A stretch of 10,981 nt of DNA from an uncultured Muribaculaceae bacterium (GTDB taxonomy: Bacteria > Bacteroidota > Bacteroidia > Bacteroidales > Muribaculaceae): positions 1 through 10,981 of the forward strand of contig CAJTMM010000037.1 in NCBI GenBank assembly GCA_910577465.1, given 5' to 3'. The notes under the pieces are model-generated. The model made no database searches. It was not told the DNA's origin and saw only the letters and a program-made list of their open reading frames with translations. The translations under genes were made by a program, and so were the position numbers. This document shows, piece by piece, positions 4,293 to 10,981 of this stretch (the stretch's first letter is position 1; every line of letters begins with the position of its first letter).

Positions 4293-6011
4293 TCAGATGG
4301 CGTCGTCCTCAACCGTCTCGAGGGCATCGGCAACGGGAGCCGAGGTATCGTCGTCGTCGGATGTGGCAGATTCGAGCTTCTTCATCATGGAGAATATAAA
4401 TCCGGCTGATATAAGGCATATCACAATGAGTATGCCCCACAGCACTGCCACATCTATCTTATTCCACAACAGGGTGGGGATAAATACCAAGTAGTTGCCT
4501 ATCGCGGTAGCACCGAACCAGCAGCCCATCATGGCACCTTTGTATTTGGGAGGAGCCACCTTGGACACGAAGGATATACCCATGGGGGAAAGGAGCAACT
4601 CGGCAAAGGTGAGCACAAGGTATGTGCCGATAAGAAGATTGGGGGTAACCAAGGTAGCGCCTTGTCCATCAGTGGGGGCAACCCCCAAACCAATGGAGCC
4701 TACGCACATGATAAGGAAAGCGACAGCCGCCACAATCATACCGTAGCCAATCTTGCGGGGTGCCGACGGTTCTTTCTTCTTCTTGGCAAGCCATCCGAAG
4801 ATAGCAACCGAGAACGGTGTGAGTGCCACGACATAGAAAGGATTGAACTGCTGGAATATCTGGGGCTGGATGTTGGTGACGGGGTTGGGGGTCTCGCTAT
4901 AGAAGTACCACAAGCCACAAGCCACCGCCACAAGCAGCACGCCGGAGATGAGACGGCTCATAGCGCTCTTGGACTGGAAGAGATTGAATGCCGAATACAC
5001 ACCCACGACGATGGTGGCGAGTGCCCAAACATTGAAGCTGATACGTGTCCATCCACTGCCCTCACTTGCCGTGAATACTTCGGCAAACTTGGTGAGAGTA
5101 GCGCCATTCTGATGGAATACCATCCAGAAGAATATCACCACGGCAAACACGAGCAGAAGCGCTGTGATGCGGCTCTTGGTCTGCGCGGAGGTAAGTTCCT
5201 TGACCGGTGCAGCCGATGCATTTCCGGCAGTCTTAGCCTTGGAATCGGAGACGCCGTTGTAGGTACGCGCACCGAGTTTGTATATGATGAACGATACCAC
5301 CATGGAAGCACATGCCACAGCGAACGCATAGGAGTAGCCTACAGAGATGGTGTCCATATAGTTGGCTGCATAGGCGGTGAGGTCGGTAGCGTTGCCGGCA
5401 AATTCACGCAAGGTGGATTCGGCTTCGGGAGTAGCCTCACCTGCAAGGATAGAGTTACAGATACTGGGGATGGCGGGGTTGTAAGTAAGCCCCTTGGCAT
5501 TCAAAGCCACGTTGCAGAGCTTCTCGGTAACCGAAGGAGCGAACATGGCACCGATATTGATAGCCATATAGAACAATGAGAAAGCCACGTCGCGCTTGTC
5601 GCTGTAGCGGGGGTCATTGTACAAGTCGCCTACCATGACCTGCAGATTGCCCTTGAACAATCCGGTTCCGCAGGATATGAGCAGAAGCGCCGTGAGCATA
5701 ATGACGAGTGACATCGTGGCACCGCGCTCGGTGGGTATAGCCATAACGAGGTATCCGAGGAACATGACTATGATACCGAGGGTAACGGTCTTTTGGAAAT
5801 TCCACTTATCGGCAATCCATCCGCCAATCATAGGCATGAAATAGACTAACGCGAGGAACGTGGAGTAGATTAAGCCTGCAGTGGTGGTGCTGAACGCAAA
5901 CTTGGCTTGCAGGAACAGCAGCAATATGGCAAGCATGGTGTAGTAACCGAAGCGTTCGCCGGTGTTTGCCAATGCGAGCACATAAAGCCCTTTGGGTTGG
6001 TTTTTAAACAT
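4293..6011 (-). CDS. POT/PTR-family proton-coupled peptide transporter
   Basis: Inner-membrane transporter of 572 residues, somewhat longer than the usual 450-500, with about 12-14 hydrophobic segments. Family motifs are GERFGYYTM (18-26), GGWIADKWNF (63-72), GTGLFKGNL (115-123) and FYMAINIGA (147-155). POT proteins import di- and tripeptides using the proton gradient. The usual ExxERFxYY motif reads NTGERFGYY here: the first glutamate is N16. I believe this is shared by Bacteroidetes relatives, but I cannot check. Extra length sits in a loop at about residues 165-215, a polar linker at about 250-280 and an acidic tail of about 25 residues (SDDDDTS). The ATG at 6011 is 18 bp after the sufE stop, so the two are probably co-transcribed. 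Confidence 0.92.
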   Translation of the reverse strand: MFKNQPKGLYVLALANTGERFGYYTMLAILLLFLQAKFAFSTTTAGLIYSTFLALVYFMPMIGGWIADKWNFQKTVTLGIIVMFLGYLVMAIPTERGATMSLVIMLTALLLISCGTGLFKGNLQVMVGDLYNDPRYSDKRDVAFSLFYMAINIGAMFAPSVTEKLCNVALNAKGLTYNPAIPSICNSILAGEATPEAESTLREFAGNATDLTAYAANYMDTISVGYSYAFAVACASMVVSFIIYKLGARTYNGVSDSKAKTAGNASAAPVKELTSAQTKSRITALLLVFAVVIFFWMVFHQNGATLTKFAEVFTASEGSGWTRISFNVWALATIVVGVYSAFNLFQSKSAMSRLISGVLLVAVACGLWYFYSETPNPVTNIQPQIFQQFNPFYVVALTPFSVAIFGWLAKKKKEPSAPRKIGYGMIVAAVAFLIMCVGSIGLGVAPTDGQGATLVTPNLLIGTYLVLTFAELLLSPMGISFVSKVAPPKYKGAMMGCWFGATAIGNYLVFIPTLLWNKIDVAVLWGILIVICLISAGFIFSMMKKLESATSDDDDTSAPVADALETVEDDAI

Positions 6012-6029
6012 GATAATTGGTCTATAGTG

Positions 6030-6461
6030 TTAATGATTCAGATTTTCCTGAGCCTTGAATGCAATGGCATAGAGACGCATCTGCTTGACCATGGCGAGCA
6101 AACCGTTGCTGCGCGTAGGCGACAGATTTTCGGCAAGTCCTATGCGGTCTATGAAATAGAGGTCGGAGCCTATTATCTCGTCGGGGGTGTGGCCGTTGAG
6201 AACTTTAATGAGAAGCGATATTATGCCTTTGACAATTATCGCATCGGAATCGGCAGTGTAATACACATTGCCGTCGCGATACTCGGCATTGAGCCACACA
6301 CGGCTCTGGCATCCCTCGATAAGGTGCTCGGTAGTCTTGTACTTCTCCTCAATGGCGGGAAGTGAATTGCCAAGGTCTATAATCATGGCATAGCGGTCCA
6401 TCCAGTCATCCACTTCCGAGAATTCCTCAATTATTTCGTCTTGTATCCGGTCAATAGTCAT
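6030..6461 (-). CDS. sufE: SufE-like Fe-S cluster assembly sulfur acceptor
   Basis: A 143-residue cytoplasmic protein matching SufE in size and motifs. SufE accepts persulfide sulfur from the cysteine desulfurase SufS and passes it to the SufBCD scaffold. The active cysteine is C51 in EGCQSRVWL, the same position as in E. coli SufE, and the C-terminal part (LSPTRSNGLLAMV) is also typical. No other suf gene is in the window, so it is separate from the main suf operon. It sits 27 bp after the M28 gene and 18 bp before the POT gene. A TATATTTG element (6488-6481) could give it its own transcript with a very short leader. Confidence 0.92.
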   Translation of the reverse strand: MTIDRIQDEIIEEFSEVDDWMDRYAMIIDLGNSLPAIEEKYKTTEHLIEGCQSRVWLNAEYRDGNVYYTADSDAIIVKGIISLLIKVLNGHTPDEIIGSDLYFIDRIGLAENLSPTRSNGLLAMVKQMRLYAIAFKAQENLNH

Positions 6462-6480
6462 ATCTTACGTATATTACTTG

Positions 6481-6488
6481 CAAATATA
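6481..6488 (-). promoter_or_regulatory. Possible -7 element before sufE
   Basis: Minus-strand TATATTTG lies between the M28 stop codon and the sufE ATG at 6461. It matches TAnnTTTG fully, but no TTG lies at the -33 distance and the region is very AT-rich. If used, sufE and the POT gene would have a promoter independent of the M28 gene, with a leader of about 15 nt. Confidence 0.4.
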
Positions 6489-7469
6489 TTAATTTTTTTC
6501 ATTATATATCACACTCATCACTGTTTCGCCCACTGCCTTGAGGGTAGAGACATCGATGTGGTCCATATTGTCGTCGTGAGTGTGCCATGTGGGAGGGAAT
6601 GAGCCGGTAACGGCATTGGCACTCTCGACGATATCAATACAGGGAATGCCCGCCCCGTTGATGTACAGGTGGTCGTCGACGATGGCACCTCCTATATAAT
6701 TGGGGAAACGGTCGGCATAGGGTGATTTAGCCGCCGTACCCCACACCTTGTCGACGATGCCGCGGGCGAGACGGTCGGAGGTGTATTCGCGGTGGAACTT
6801 GGCATCACGCCCCCCTACCATATCCAGCACTATGCCGTAGGCGGGACGTGTGGCGGAGGTATATGGAGTGTTGTCTGCCCAATACTGAGTGCCGAGACTC
6901 CATGTGGTCTCGGTATTGCCCTCGCCGCTCGAACCGGAGTCTTCGACATCGGTCAAAAGGAAATCGACACCAACCTCGGGATGTGCGGCGCCGATATTGC
7001 GTGCCATCTCGAGAATGACCCCTACACCGCTGGCACCGTCGTTGGCACCCAGGATAGGCTGATTGCGCCGGTTCTCATCGGGGTCGTTGTCGGCCCATGG
7101 GCGTGTATCGTAATGGGCGGCTATGAGTACCCTCCGGGGTGCGGAGGTGTTGAAGCGCGCCATAATGTTGCACACAGGCACGACGTCGCCAGTATGGGTC
7201 GTGACGGTCGCCGTCTGCGTGAACACGGTATCGGCACCGTGACGCGCAAGTTCATCCACGATATAACGGGCACACTCACGATGCTGCGGTGTGCCGGGGA
7301 CACGCGGACCGAAAGCCACCTGACGCGCCACATAAGCGTAGGCACTGTCGGCATTGAACTCGGGGCGCACGGTCTTGGACGGACGGTCGCCGGATGATGT
7401 GTCGGTAGATGTCTTGCCGGAACATGCGGCAAACATCAGCATTATCATTGCATAAATTTGTATTTTCAT
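6489..7469 (-). CDS. M28-family lipoprotein, probable glutaminyl cyclase
   Basis: A 326-residue protein with a lipoprotein signal peptide: hydrophobic residues 5-15, then FAAC with C16 as lipidation site. No acidic export signal follows the cysteine, so it likely faces the periplasm. The rest is an M28 metallo-enzyme: AHYDTRPWAD (118-127), GANDGASG (141-148) with zinc ligand D144, LLTDVEDSG (171-179) with E176 as likely base and D177 as ligand, LDMVGG (215-220), and PPTWHTHDDN (292-301) with H296 as likely ligand. These match the Bacteroidetes glutaminyl cyclases, which turn N-terminal glutamine of exported proteins into pyroglutamate, better than aminopeptidases. General annotation may call it an M28 peptidase. 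It is the first of three closely spaced minus-strand genes. Confidence 0.85.
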   Translation of the reverse strand: MKIQIYAMIMLMFAACSGKTSTDTSSGDRPSKTVRPEFNADSAYAYVARQVAFGPRVPGTPQHRECARYIVDELARHGADTVFTQTATVTTHTGDVVPVCNIMARFNTSAPRRVLIAAHYDTRPWADNDPDENRRNQPILGANDGASGVGVILEMARNIGAAHPEVGVDFLLTDVEDSGSSGEGNTETTWSLGTQYWADNTPYTSATRPAYGIVLDMVGGRDAKFHREYTSDRLARGIVDKVWGTAAKSPYADRFPNYIGGAIVDDHLYINGAGIPCIDIVESANAVTGSFPPTWHTHDDNMDHIDVSTLKAVGETVMSVIYNEKN

Positions 7470-7501
7470 ATCAGCGTATGCTACGATGGAACATAATTCT
7501 A

Positions 7502-7509
7502 CAAAAATA
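7502..7509 (-). promoter_or_regulatory. -7 element for the M28 gene
   Basis: Minus-strand TATTTTTG matches TAnnTTTG and lies 33 bp before the ATG at 7469, giving a leader of about 25-30 nt. No convincing -33 TTG is visible. It is 22 bp from the divergent ligA element, so the two promoters overlap. Confidence 0.45.
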
Positions 7510-7531
7510 CAACAAAATCCAGTGTTTTTCG

Positions 7532-7539
7532 TACTTTTG
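7532..7539 (+). promoter_or_regulatory. -7 element for ligA
   Basis: TACTTTTG matches TAnnTTTG and lies 19 bp before the ligA ATG at 7559, implying a leader of about 15 nt. The -33 region lacks a clear TTG. Confidence 0.45.
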
Positions 7540-7558
7540 CCAATAAAACATACCCTCT

Positions 7559-9562
7559 ATGGACACAGCTAAAGAGCAGATAGACGCGTTGCGCGACGCG
7601 CTTAACGAACATAACCATAACTACTATGTGCTTAACGCTCCGACTGTGAGCGACCAAGAGTTTGATATGATGCTCAAACGCCTGGAAGCACTGGAGCGCG
7701 AACATCCGGAATATGACGACCCCTACTCCCCTACCCACCGCGTGGGTAGCGACCTGACCAAGGGCTTCGAGCAGATACCCCATCAACGGCGCATGTTGTC
7801 GCTGGGCAACACATACTCGGTGGCGGAGGTGGATGATTTCGTGAGCCGTTGCCGCGAGTCGCTTCCGGGCGAGGATGTGGAGATAGTGGGTGAGATGAAA
7901 TTTGACGGCACGTCGATATCCCTGCATTATGAGGATGGACGCCTGGTACGCGCCGTGACGCGCGGCGACGGCGAAAAGGGGGACGTGGTGACCGACAATG
8001 TGATAACCATACGCAGCATACCTCTGCAGCTAAAAGGGTCGGACTACCCAAAGCAGTTCGAGATACGCGGCGAGATAGTGCTGCCGTGGAAGGCGTTTGA
8101 CCGTCTGAACGCCGAACGCGAATACAACGAGGAGCCGCTGTTTGCCAATCCACGCAACGCGGCTTCGGGAACGCTGAAGATGCAAAATTCCGCCGAGGTG
8201 GCGCGTAGAGGGCTTGATGCCTATTTCTACTATCTGCTCGGAGAGAATCTGCCATTTGACAACCATTATGACAATATGCTTGCCGCACGCCGGTGGGGAT
8301 TCAAGGTATCGGACGCGATGACAAGGCTGGAGTCGATTGCCGATGTGGACCGTTACATAAACCACTGGGACATAGCCCGCAAAGAGCTGCCGGTGGCTAC
8401 TGACGGTCTGGTATTCAAGGTAAACTCACTGCGTCAGCAGCTTAACCTTGGGTTCACTGCCAAGAGTCCGCGTTGGGCTATAGCTTACAAATTCCAAGCC
8501 GAAAGGGCTTTGACAAAGCTGCATTTCGTTTCATTTGAAGTAGGCAGAACGGGGGTGATAACCCCGGTGGCGAATCTTGAGCCGGTATTGCTGTCGGGCA
8601 CTATAGTGAAACGCGCATCGCTGCACAATGAGGATATAATACGCCAGCTCGACATCCACCAGGGCGATATGCTGTATGTGGAGAAGGGTGGCGAGATAAT
8701 ACCGAAAATCACCGGTGTGGATACTGCCGCAAGAGAAAGCGGGGCTGAACCGGTGCGGTTTGTAACCCACTGCCCTGCCTGCGGACACAAGCTGGTGAGA
8801 GTGGAGGGTGAAGCGGCGTGGATGTGCCCGAATAAGATTGGATGCGCACCGCAAATTACAGGCCGTATAGAACATTTCGTGGGGCGGCGCATGATGAATA
8901 TCGACGGTATAGGTGAGGAGATAGCGGTGCAGCTGTTCAATGCCGGGCTAATACGCGACATAGCCGACTTATATGAACTGCGCACGGACCAGCTCGAGAA
9001 ATTGGAACACATGGGTCCACGCACGGCGGAACGCATAGTGGACGGCATAAGGGAATCCAAGTCGGTACCGTTTGACAGAGTGGTGTTCGCTCTATCCATA
9101 CCATACGTGGGAGAGACGGTGTCGAAGAAACTGGCACGCGCATGCCATGACATAGACACGCTAATGGGCATGACCGTGGAACAACTCACGGCGATAGAGG
9201 ACATAGGACCGCGAATAGCTGAAAGCATAGTAGCATATTTTGCCGAACCGGAGAACCGCGAGATAGTTAGACGTCTGCGCGATGCCGGACTGCAGATGGC
9301 GATGCCCGAGGTGGATGAAAGCCTGCGGAGCGACCGCCTCGCCGGCAAGTCGGTGGTGATAAGCGGCACGTTTACCCACCATTCACGTGATGAGTACAAG
9401 GCTTTGATAGAGTTGAACGGCGGAAAGAATGTAAGCTCAATTTCCAAAAAGACCGATTTCGTACTCGCGGGGGAGAATATGGGACCTGCCAAACTGGAGA
9501 AAGCCGCCAAACTCAATGTGCCGATAATCAATGAGGATGAGTTTCTGAATATGATCCAATAA
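7559..9562 (+). CDS. ligA: NAD-dependent DNA ligase LigA
   Basis: Full-length 667-residue LigA, the enzyme that seals nicks between Okazaki fragments and in repair, using NAD as AMP donor. The N-terminal Ia domain has the conserved HNHNYYVL (18-25) that binds NMN. The adenylation domain has the catalytic lysine K114 in EMKFDG, then DGLVFKVN (282-289) and WAIAYKF (306-312). An OB fold follows, then a four-cysteine zinc finger (C405, C408, C423, C429), helix-hairpin-helix repeats (about 445-570, with IGPRIAESIV) and a C-terminal BRCT domain (about 592-667). Nothing is missing. It is a one-gene unit bounded by a divergent promoter region and a strong terminator. Confidence 0.98.
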   Translation: MDTAKEQIDALRDALNEHNHNYYVLNAPTVSDQEFDMMLKRLEALEREHPEYDDPYSPTHRVGSDLTKGFEQIPHQRRMLSLGNTYSVAEVDDFVSRCRESLPGEDVEIVGEMKFDGTSISLHYEDGRLVRAVTRGDGEKGDVVTDNVITIRSIPLQLKGSDYPKQFEIRGEIVLPWKAFDRLNAEREYNEEPLFANPRNAASGTLKMQNSAEVARRGLDAYFYYLLGENLPFDNHYDNMLAARRWGFKVSDAMTRLESIADVDRYINHWDIARKELPVATDGLVFKVNSLRQQLNLGFTAKSPRWAIAYKFQAERALTKLHFVSFEVGRTGVITPVANLEPVLLSGTIVKRASLHNEDIIRQLDIHQGDMLYVEKGGEIIPKITGVDTAARESGAEPVRFVTHCPACGHKLVRVEGEAAWMCPNKIGCAPQITGRIEHFVGRRMMNIDGIGEEIAVQLFNAGLIRDIADLYELRTDQLEKLEHMGPRTAERIVDGIRESKSVPFDRVVFALSIPYVGETVSKKLARACHDIDTLMGMTVEQLTAIEDIGPRIAESIVAYFAEPENREIVRRLRDAGLQMAMPEVDESLRSDRLAGKSVVISGTFTHHSRDEYKALIELNGGKNVSSISKKTDFVLAGENMGPAKLEKAAKLNVPIINEDEFLNMIQ

Positions 9563-9586
9563 TCGGAACTCAGCCCGATACATAAC

Positions 9587-9624
9587 AAAACATCCGGACT
9601 TCAATGGATGAGTCCGGATGTTTC
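9587..9624. terminator. Bidirectional terminator between ligA and the GH92 gene
   Basis: CATCCGGACT (9591-9600) pairs perfectly with AGTCCGGATG (9611-9620) around a 10-nt loop, extended by AAA/TTT outside. The + side runs into TTTCTATTTA and the minus side into TTTTGTTATG, so it can stop both convergent genes. It lies about 28 bp after the ligA stop and 25 bp after the GH92 stop. Confidence 0.85.
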
Positions 9625-9645
9625 TATTTATACGGTATGTATCTG

Positions 9646-10981
9646 TTACTTGGCGGGGCCCATCTCGAAGATGAGCTCGCCACCGTTAACTATATCATCG
9701 TGCATGATGTACATCTTGTCGTAGGGTTCGCCATTGAGCGTAACCTTGCGGATATACTTGTTCTCGGGAGAATTGTTTATAGTTTTCACCGTAAACTTGC
9801 CTTTTTCCACAGCTATCTCAGCTTCATCGAATATGGGCGAGCCGAACCAGTAACGGCCGCTTGCCGGCTCTACCTGATAGAAGCCGAGTGCTGAAAGGAT
9901 GTACCATGCCGACATCTGTCCGGCGTCCTCATTACCTGCCAAACCATCGGGCTCTACGGTATAGAACTCATCGAGTACCTGACGGATGCGGTCGGCTGCC
10001 TTGTCGGGCTCTCCAAGCATGGTGTAGAAATAGATGGTGTGGTGGCTGGGTTCATTGCCGTGGGCATACTGACCAATCAGACCGGAGATATCGGGTGACA
10101 CATCAGCACCGGTGAGATGCGAGCTGGTGGTGAAGAGAGAATCGAGATGAGCCACTGTCGCTTCCTTGGAGCCGAAGAGTTCAACCAATCCGTCCAAATC
10201 CTGGGGTACGAGCCAAGTGTATTGCCAAGCATTGCCTTCGCAATAATCGTCGGCACGGTGGGTTGTAGAATTGGGGTCGAATGGTGTGCGCCAAGAACCA
10301 TCCGCCATGCGTCCGCGAACGTAGCCGGTAGTCTTGTCGAAATAGTTGCGGTAAGAATGGCTGCGTTCTGTGAACTTGCGCACATTGGCAGTATCGCCCA
10401 TCGCTTCGGCAGCGCGTGCCATGGCTCCGTCGGCAATAGCATATTCCATATCGAAAGCGATGCTCTCGTGCATGAAATCGGACGGGATATAGCCATATTG
10501 GTCGCGGTAACCTCCACCGCGGGCGGTATCGTTGGCAGTAGCGAGCAATGCCTTGTAAGCGCGGTCGCGGTCAAATCCGGGCTGATTCTTGACCAATGCA
10601 TCGGCTACGGCTATGATGCCGGGATTGCCGACCATACAGTCGGTCTCGTTACCCCATAGATGCCATACGGGAAGGCGGCCCTGCTGCTCGGCGATATTAA
10701 TCATAGTGTTGATCATATCGGAATGGCGCTCGGGGTGTATAATCGATGACAACGGCATGGCTGCACGATAGGTGTCCCACAAGGAGAAGATGGTGTACTG
10801 GTTGGAATTGTCCTTGTAAACTTTGCCGTCGGCGCCACGTGACTCACCGGTAACATCGCTGAATGTTGCAGGGACAATCATGGTGTGGTACAGCGCGGTA
10901 TAGAATTTCTTACGGGAATCGGCATCGGAGGTCTTGATTTTCACCTTACCGAGCTGCTCGTTCCAGGCGGCATCGGCAGCC
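9646..10981 (-). CDS. GH92 alpha-mannosidase, C-terminal part (5' end outside window)
   Basis: The visible 444 residues are the C-terminal part of a glycoside hydrolase family 92 protein (full length usually about 720-780). GH92 enzymes are calcium-dependent exo-alpha-mannosidases that trim mannose from N-glycans or yeast mannan, and in Bacteroidales they are normally exported. Family motifs are FSLWDTYRA, GNETDCMVGNP, DDYCEGNAWQYTW, GQYAHGNEPSHH and GNEDAGQMSAWYI. The glutamate in CEGNAW is the probable acid catalyst and the acidic residues of GNED probably belong to the base site; I infer this from family pattern. The reading frame stays open to the window edge, so the true start and signal peptide are not seen; an in-frame GTG at 10944 is internal. 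The linkage specificity cannot be read from this part. Confidence 0.93.
   Translation of the reverse strand, partial: AADAAWNEQLGKVKIKTSDADSRKKFYTALYHTMIVPATFSDVTGESRGADGKVYKDNSNQYTIFSLWDTYRAAMPLSSIIHPERHSDMINTMINIAEQQGRLPVWHLWGNETDCMVGNPGIIAVADALVKNQPGFDRDRAYKALLATANDTARGGGYRDQYGYIPSDFMHESIAFDMEYAIADGAMARAAEAMGDTANVRKFTERSHSYRNYFDKTTGYVRGRMADGSWRTPFDPNSTTHRADDYCEGNAWQYTWLVPQDLDGLVELFGSKEATVAHLDSLFTTSSHLTGADVSPDISGLIGQYAHGNEPSHHTIYFYTMLGEPDKAADRIRQVLDEFYTVEPDGLAGNEDAGQMSAWYILSALGFYQVEPASGRYWFGSPIFDEAEIAVEKGKFTVKTINNSPENKYIRKVTLNGEPYDKMYIMHDDIVNGGELIFEMGPAK

Noticed and set aside
4010..4399. + strand frame of 129 codons across the transporter terminator
   Set aside because: It crosses the terminator and the end of the POT gene and ends in an arginine-rich shadow sequence. 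No family resemblance.
4662..5579. Long + strand open frame opposite the POT gene
   Set aside because: Composition is that of an antisense shadow, with no recognisable domain. The minus-strand transporter explains the region.
6792..7397. Open + strand frame of about 200 codons opposite the M28 gene
   Set aside because: Low-complexity antisense translation without motifs. The opposite strand encodes a clear enzyme.
8485..9588. Long minus-strand open frame opposite ligA
   Set aside because: Serine- and isoleucine-rich antisense shadow of an intact, well-conserved gene.

Overview
The window looks like a chromosomal stretch of a Bacteroidales bacterium, possibly Muribaculaceae. Three things suggest this. 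Several gene starts are preceded by the Bacteroidetes -7 promoter element TAnnTTTG. Shine-Dalgarno sequences are mostly absent. The gene set fits too: a Bacteroidetes-type POT transporter, a lipoprotein of the glutaminyl-cyclase-like M28 family, and a GH92 alpha-mannosidase. The family placement is an inference from style and protein similarity, not a database match.

Layout. Positions 1-223 are a leader and promoter region. Positions 224-2390 hold an overlapping OmpR-type response regulator and membrane histidine kinase on the + strand. Positions 2391-2687 contain no protein gene but do contain an inverted repeat, a promoter-like element and a hairpin-plus-T-run terminator, which together could delimit a short RNA. 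Positions 2688-3507 (minus strand) are an AT-rich two-gene module: a small helical protein followed, with a 14-bp overlap, by a zeta-toxin/COG4185-type P-loop kinase. This is probably a toxin-antitoxin pair with its own promoter and a candidate operator. A tRNA-Pro(CGG) with its own promoter and terminator follows (3683-3755, minus). Positions 3901-4083 (minus) encode a 60-residue single-pass membrane protein of unknown function, with its own terminator and an 11-bp-period direct repeat upstream.

From 4293 to 7469 three minus-strand genes are packed with gaps of 18-27 bp: an M28/glutaminyl-cyclase-like lipoprotein, a SufE-like Fe-S cluster assembly protein, and a POT-family peptide transporter. 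They may be transcribed together, although a promoter-like element lies before sufE. Divergently transcribed is ligA, the NAD-dependent DNA ligase (7559-9562, +). It ends at a strong bidirectional terminator shared with a GH92 alpha-mannosidase gene (9646 to the window edge, minus; the 5' part is outside the window).

Most of the window is ordinary housekeeping sequence. The parts worth a second look are the toxin-antitoxin-like module with its candidate operator, the possible short RNA beside the two-component system, and the small membrane protein with response-regulator-like direct repeats in its upstream region. I see no CRISPR array, insertion sequence, phage gene or rRNA.
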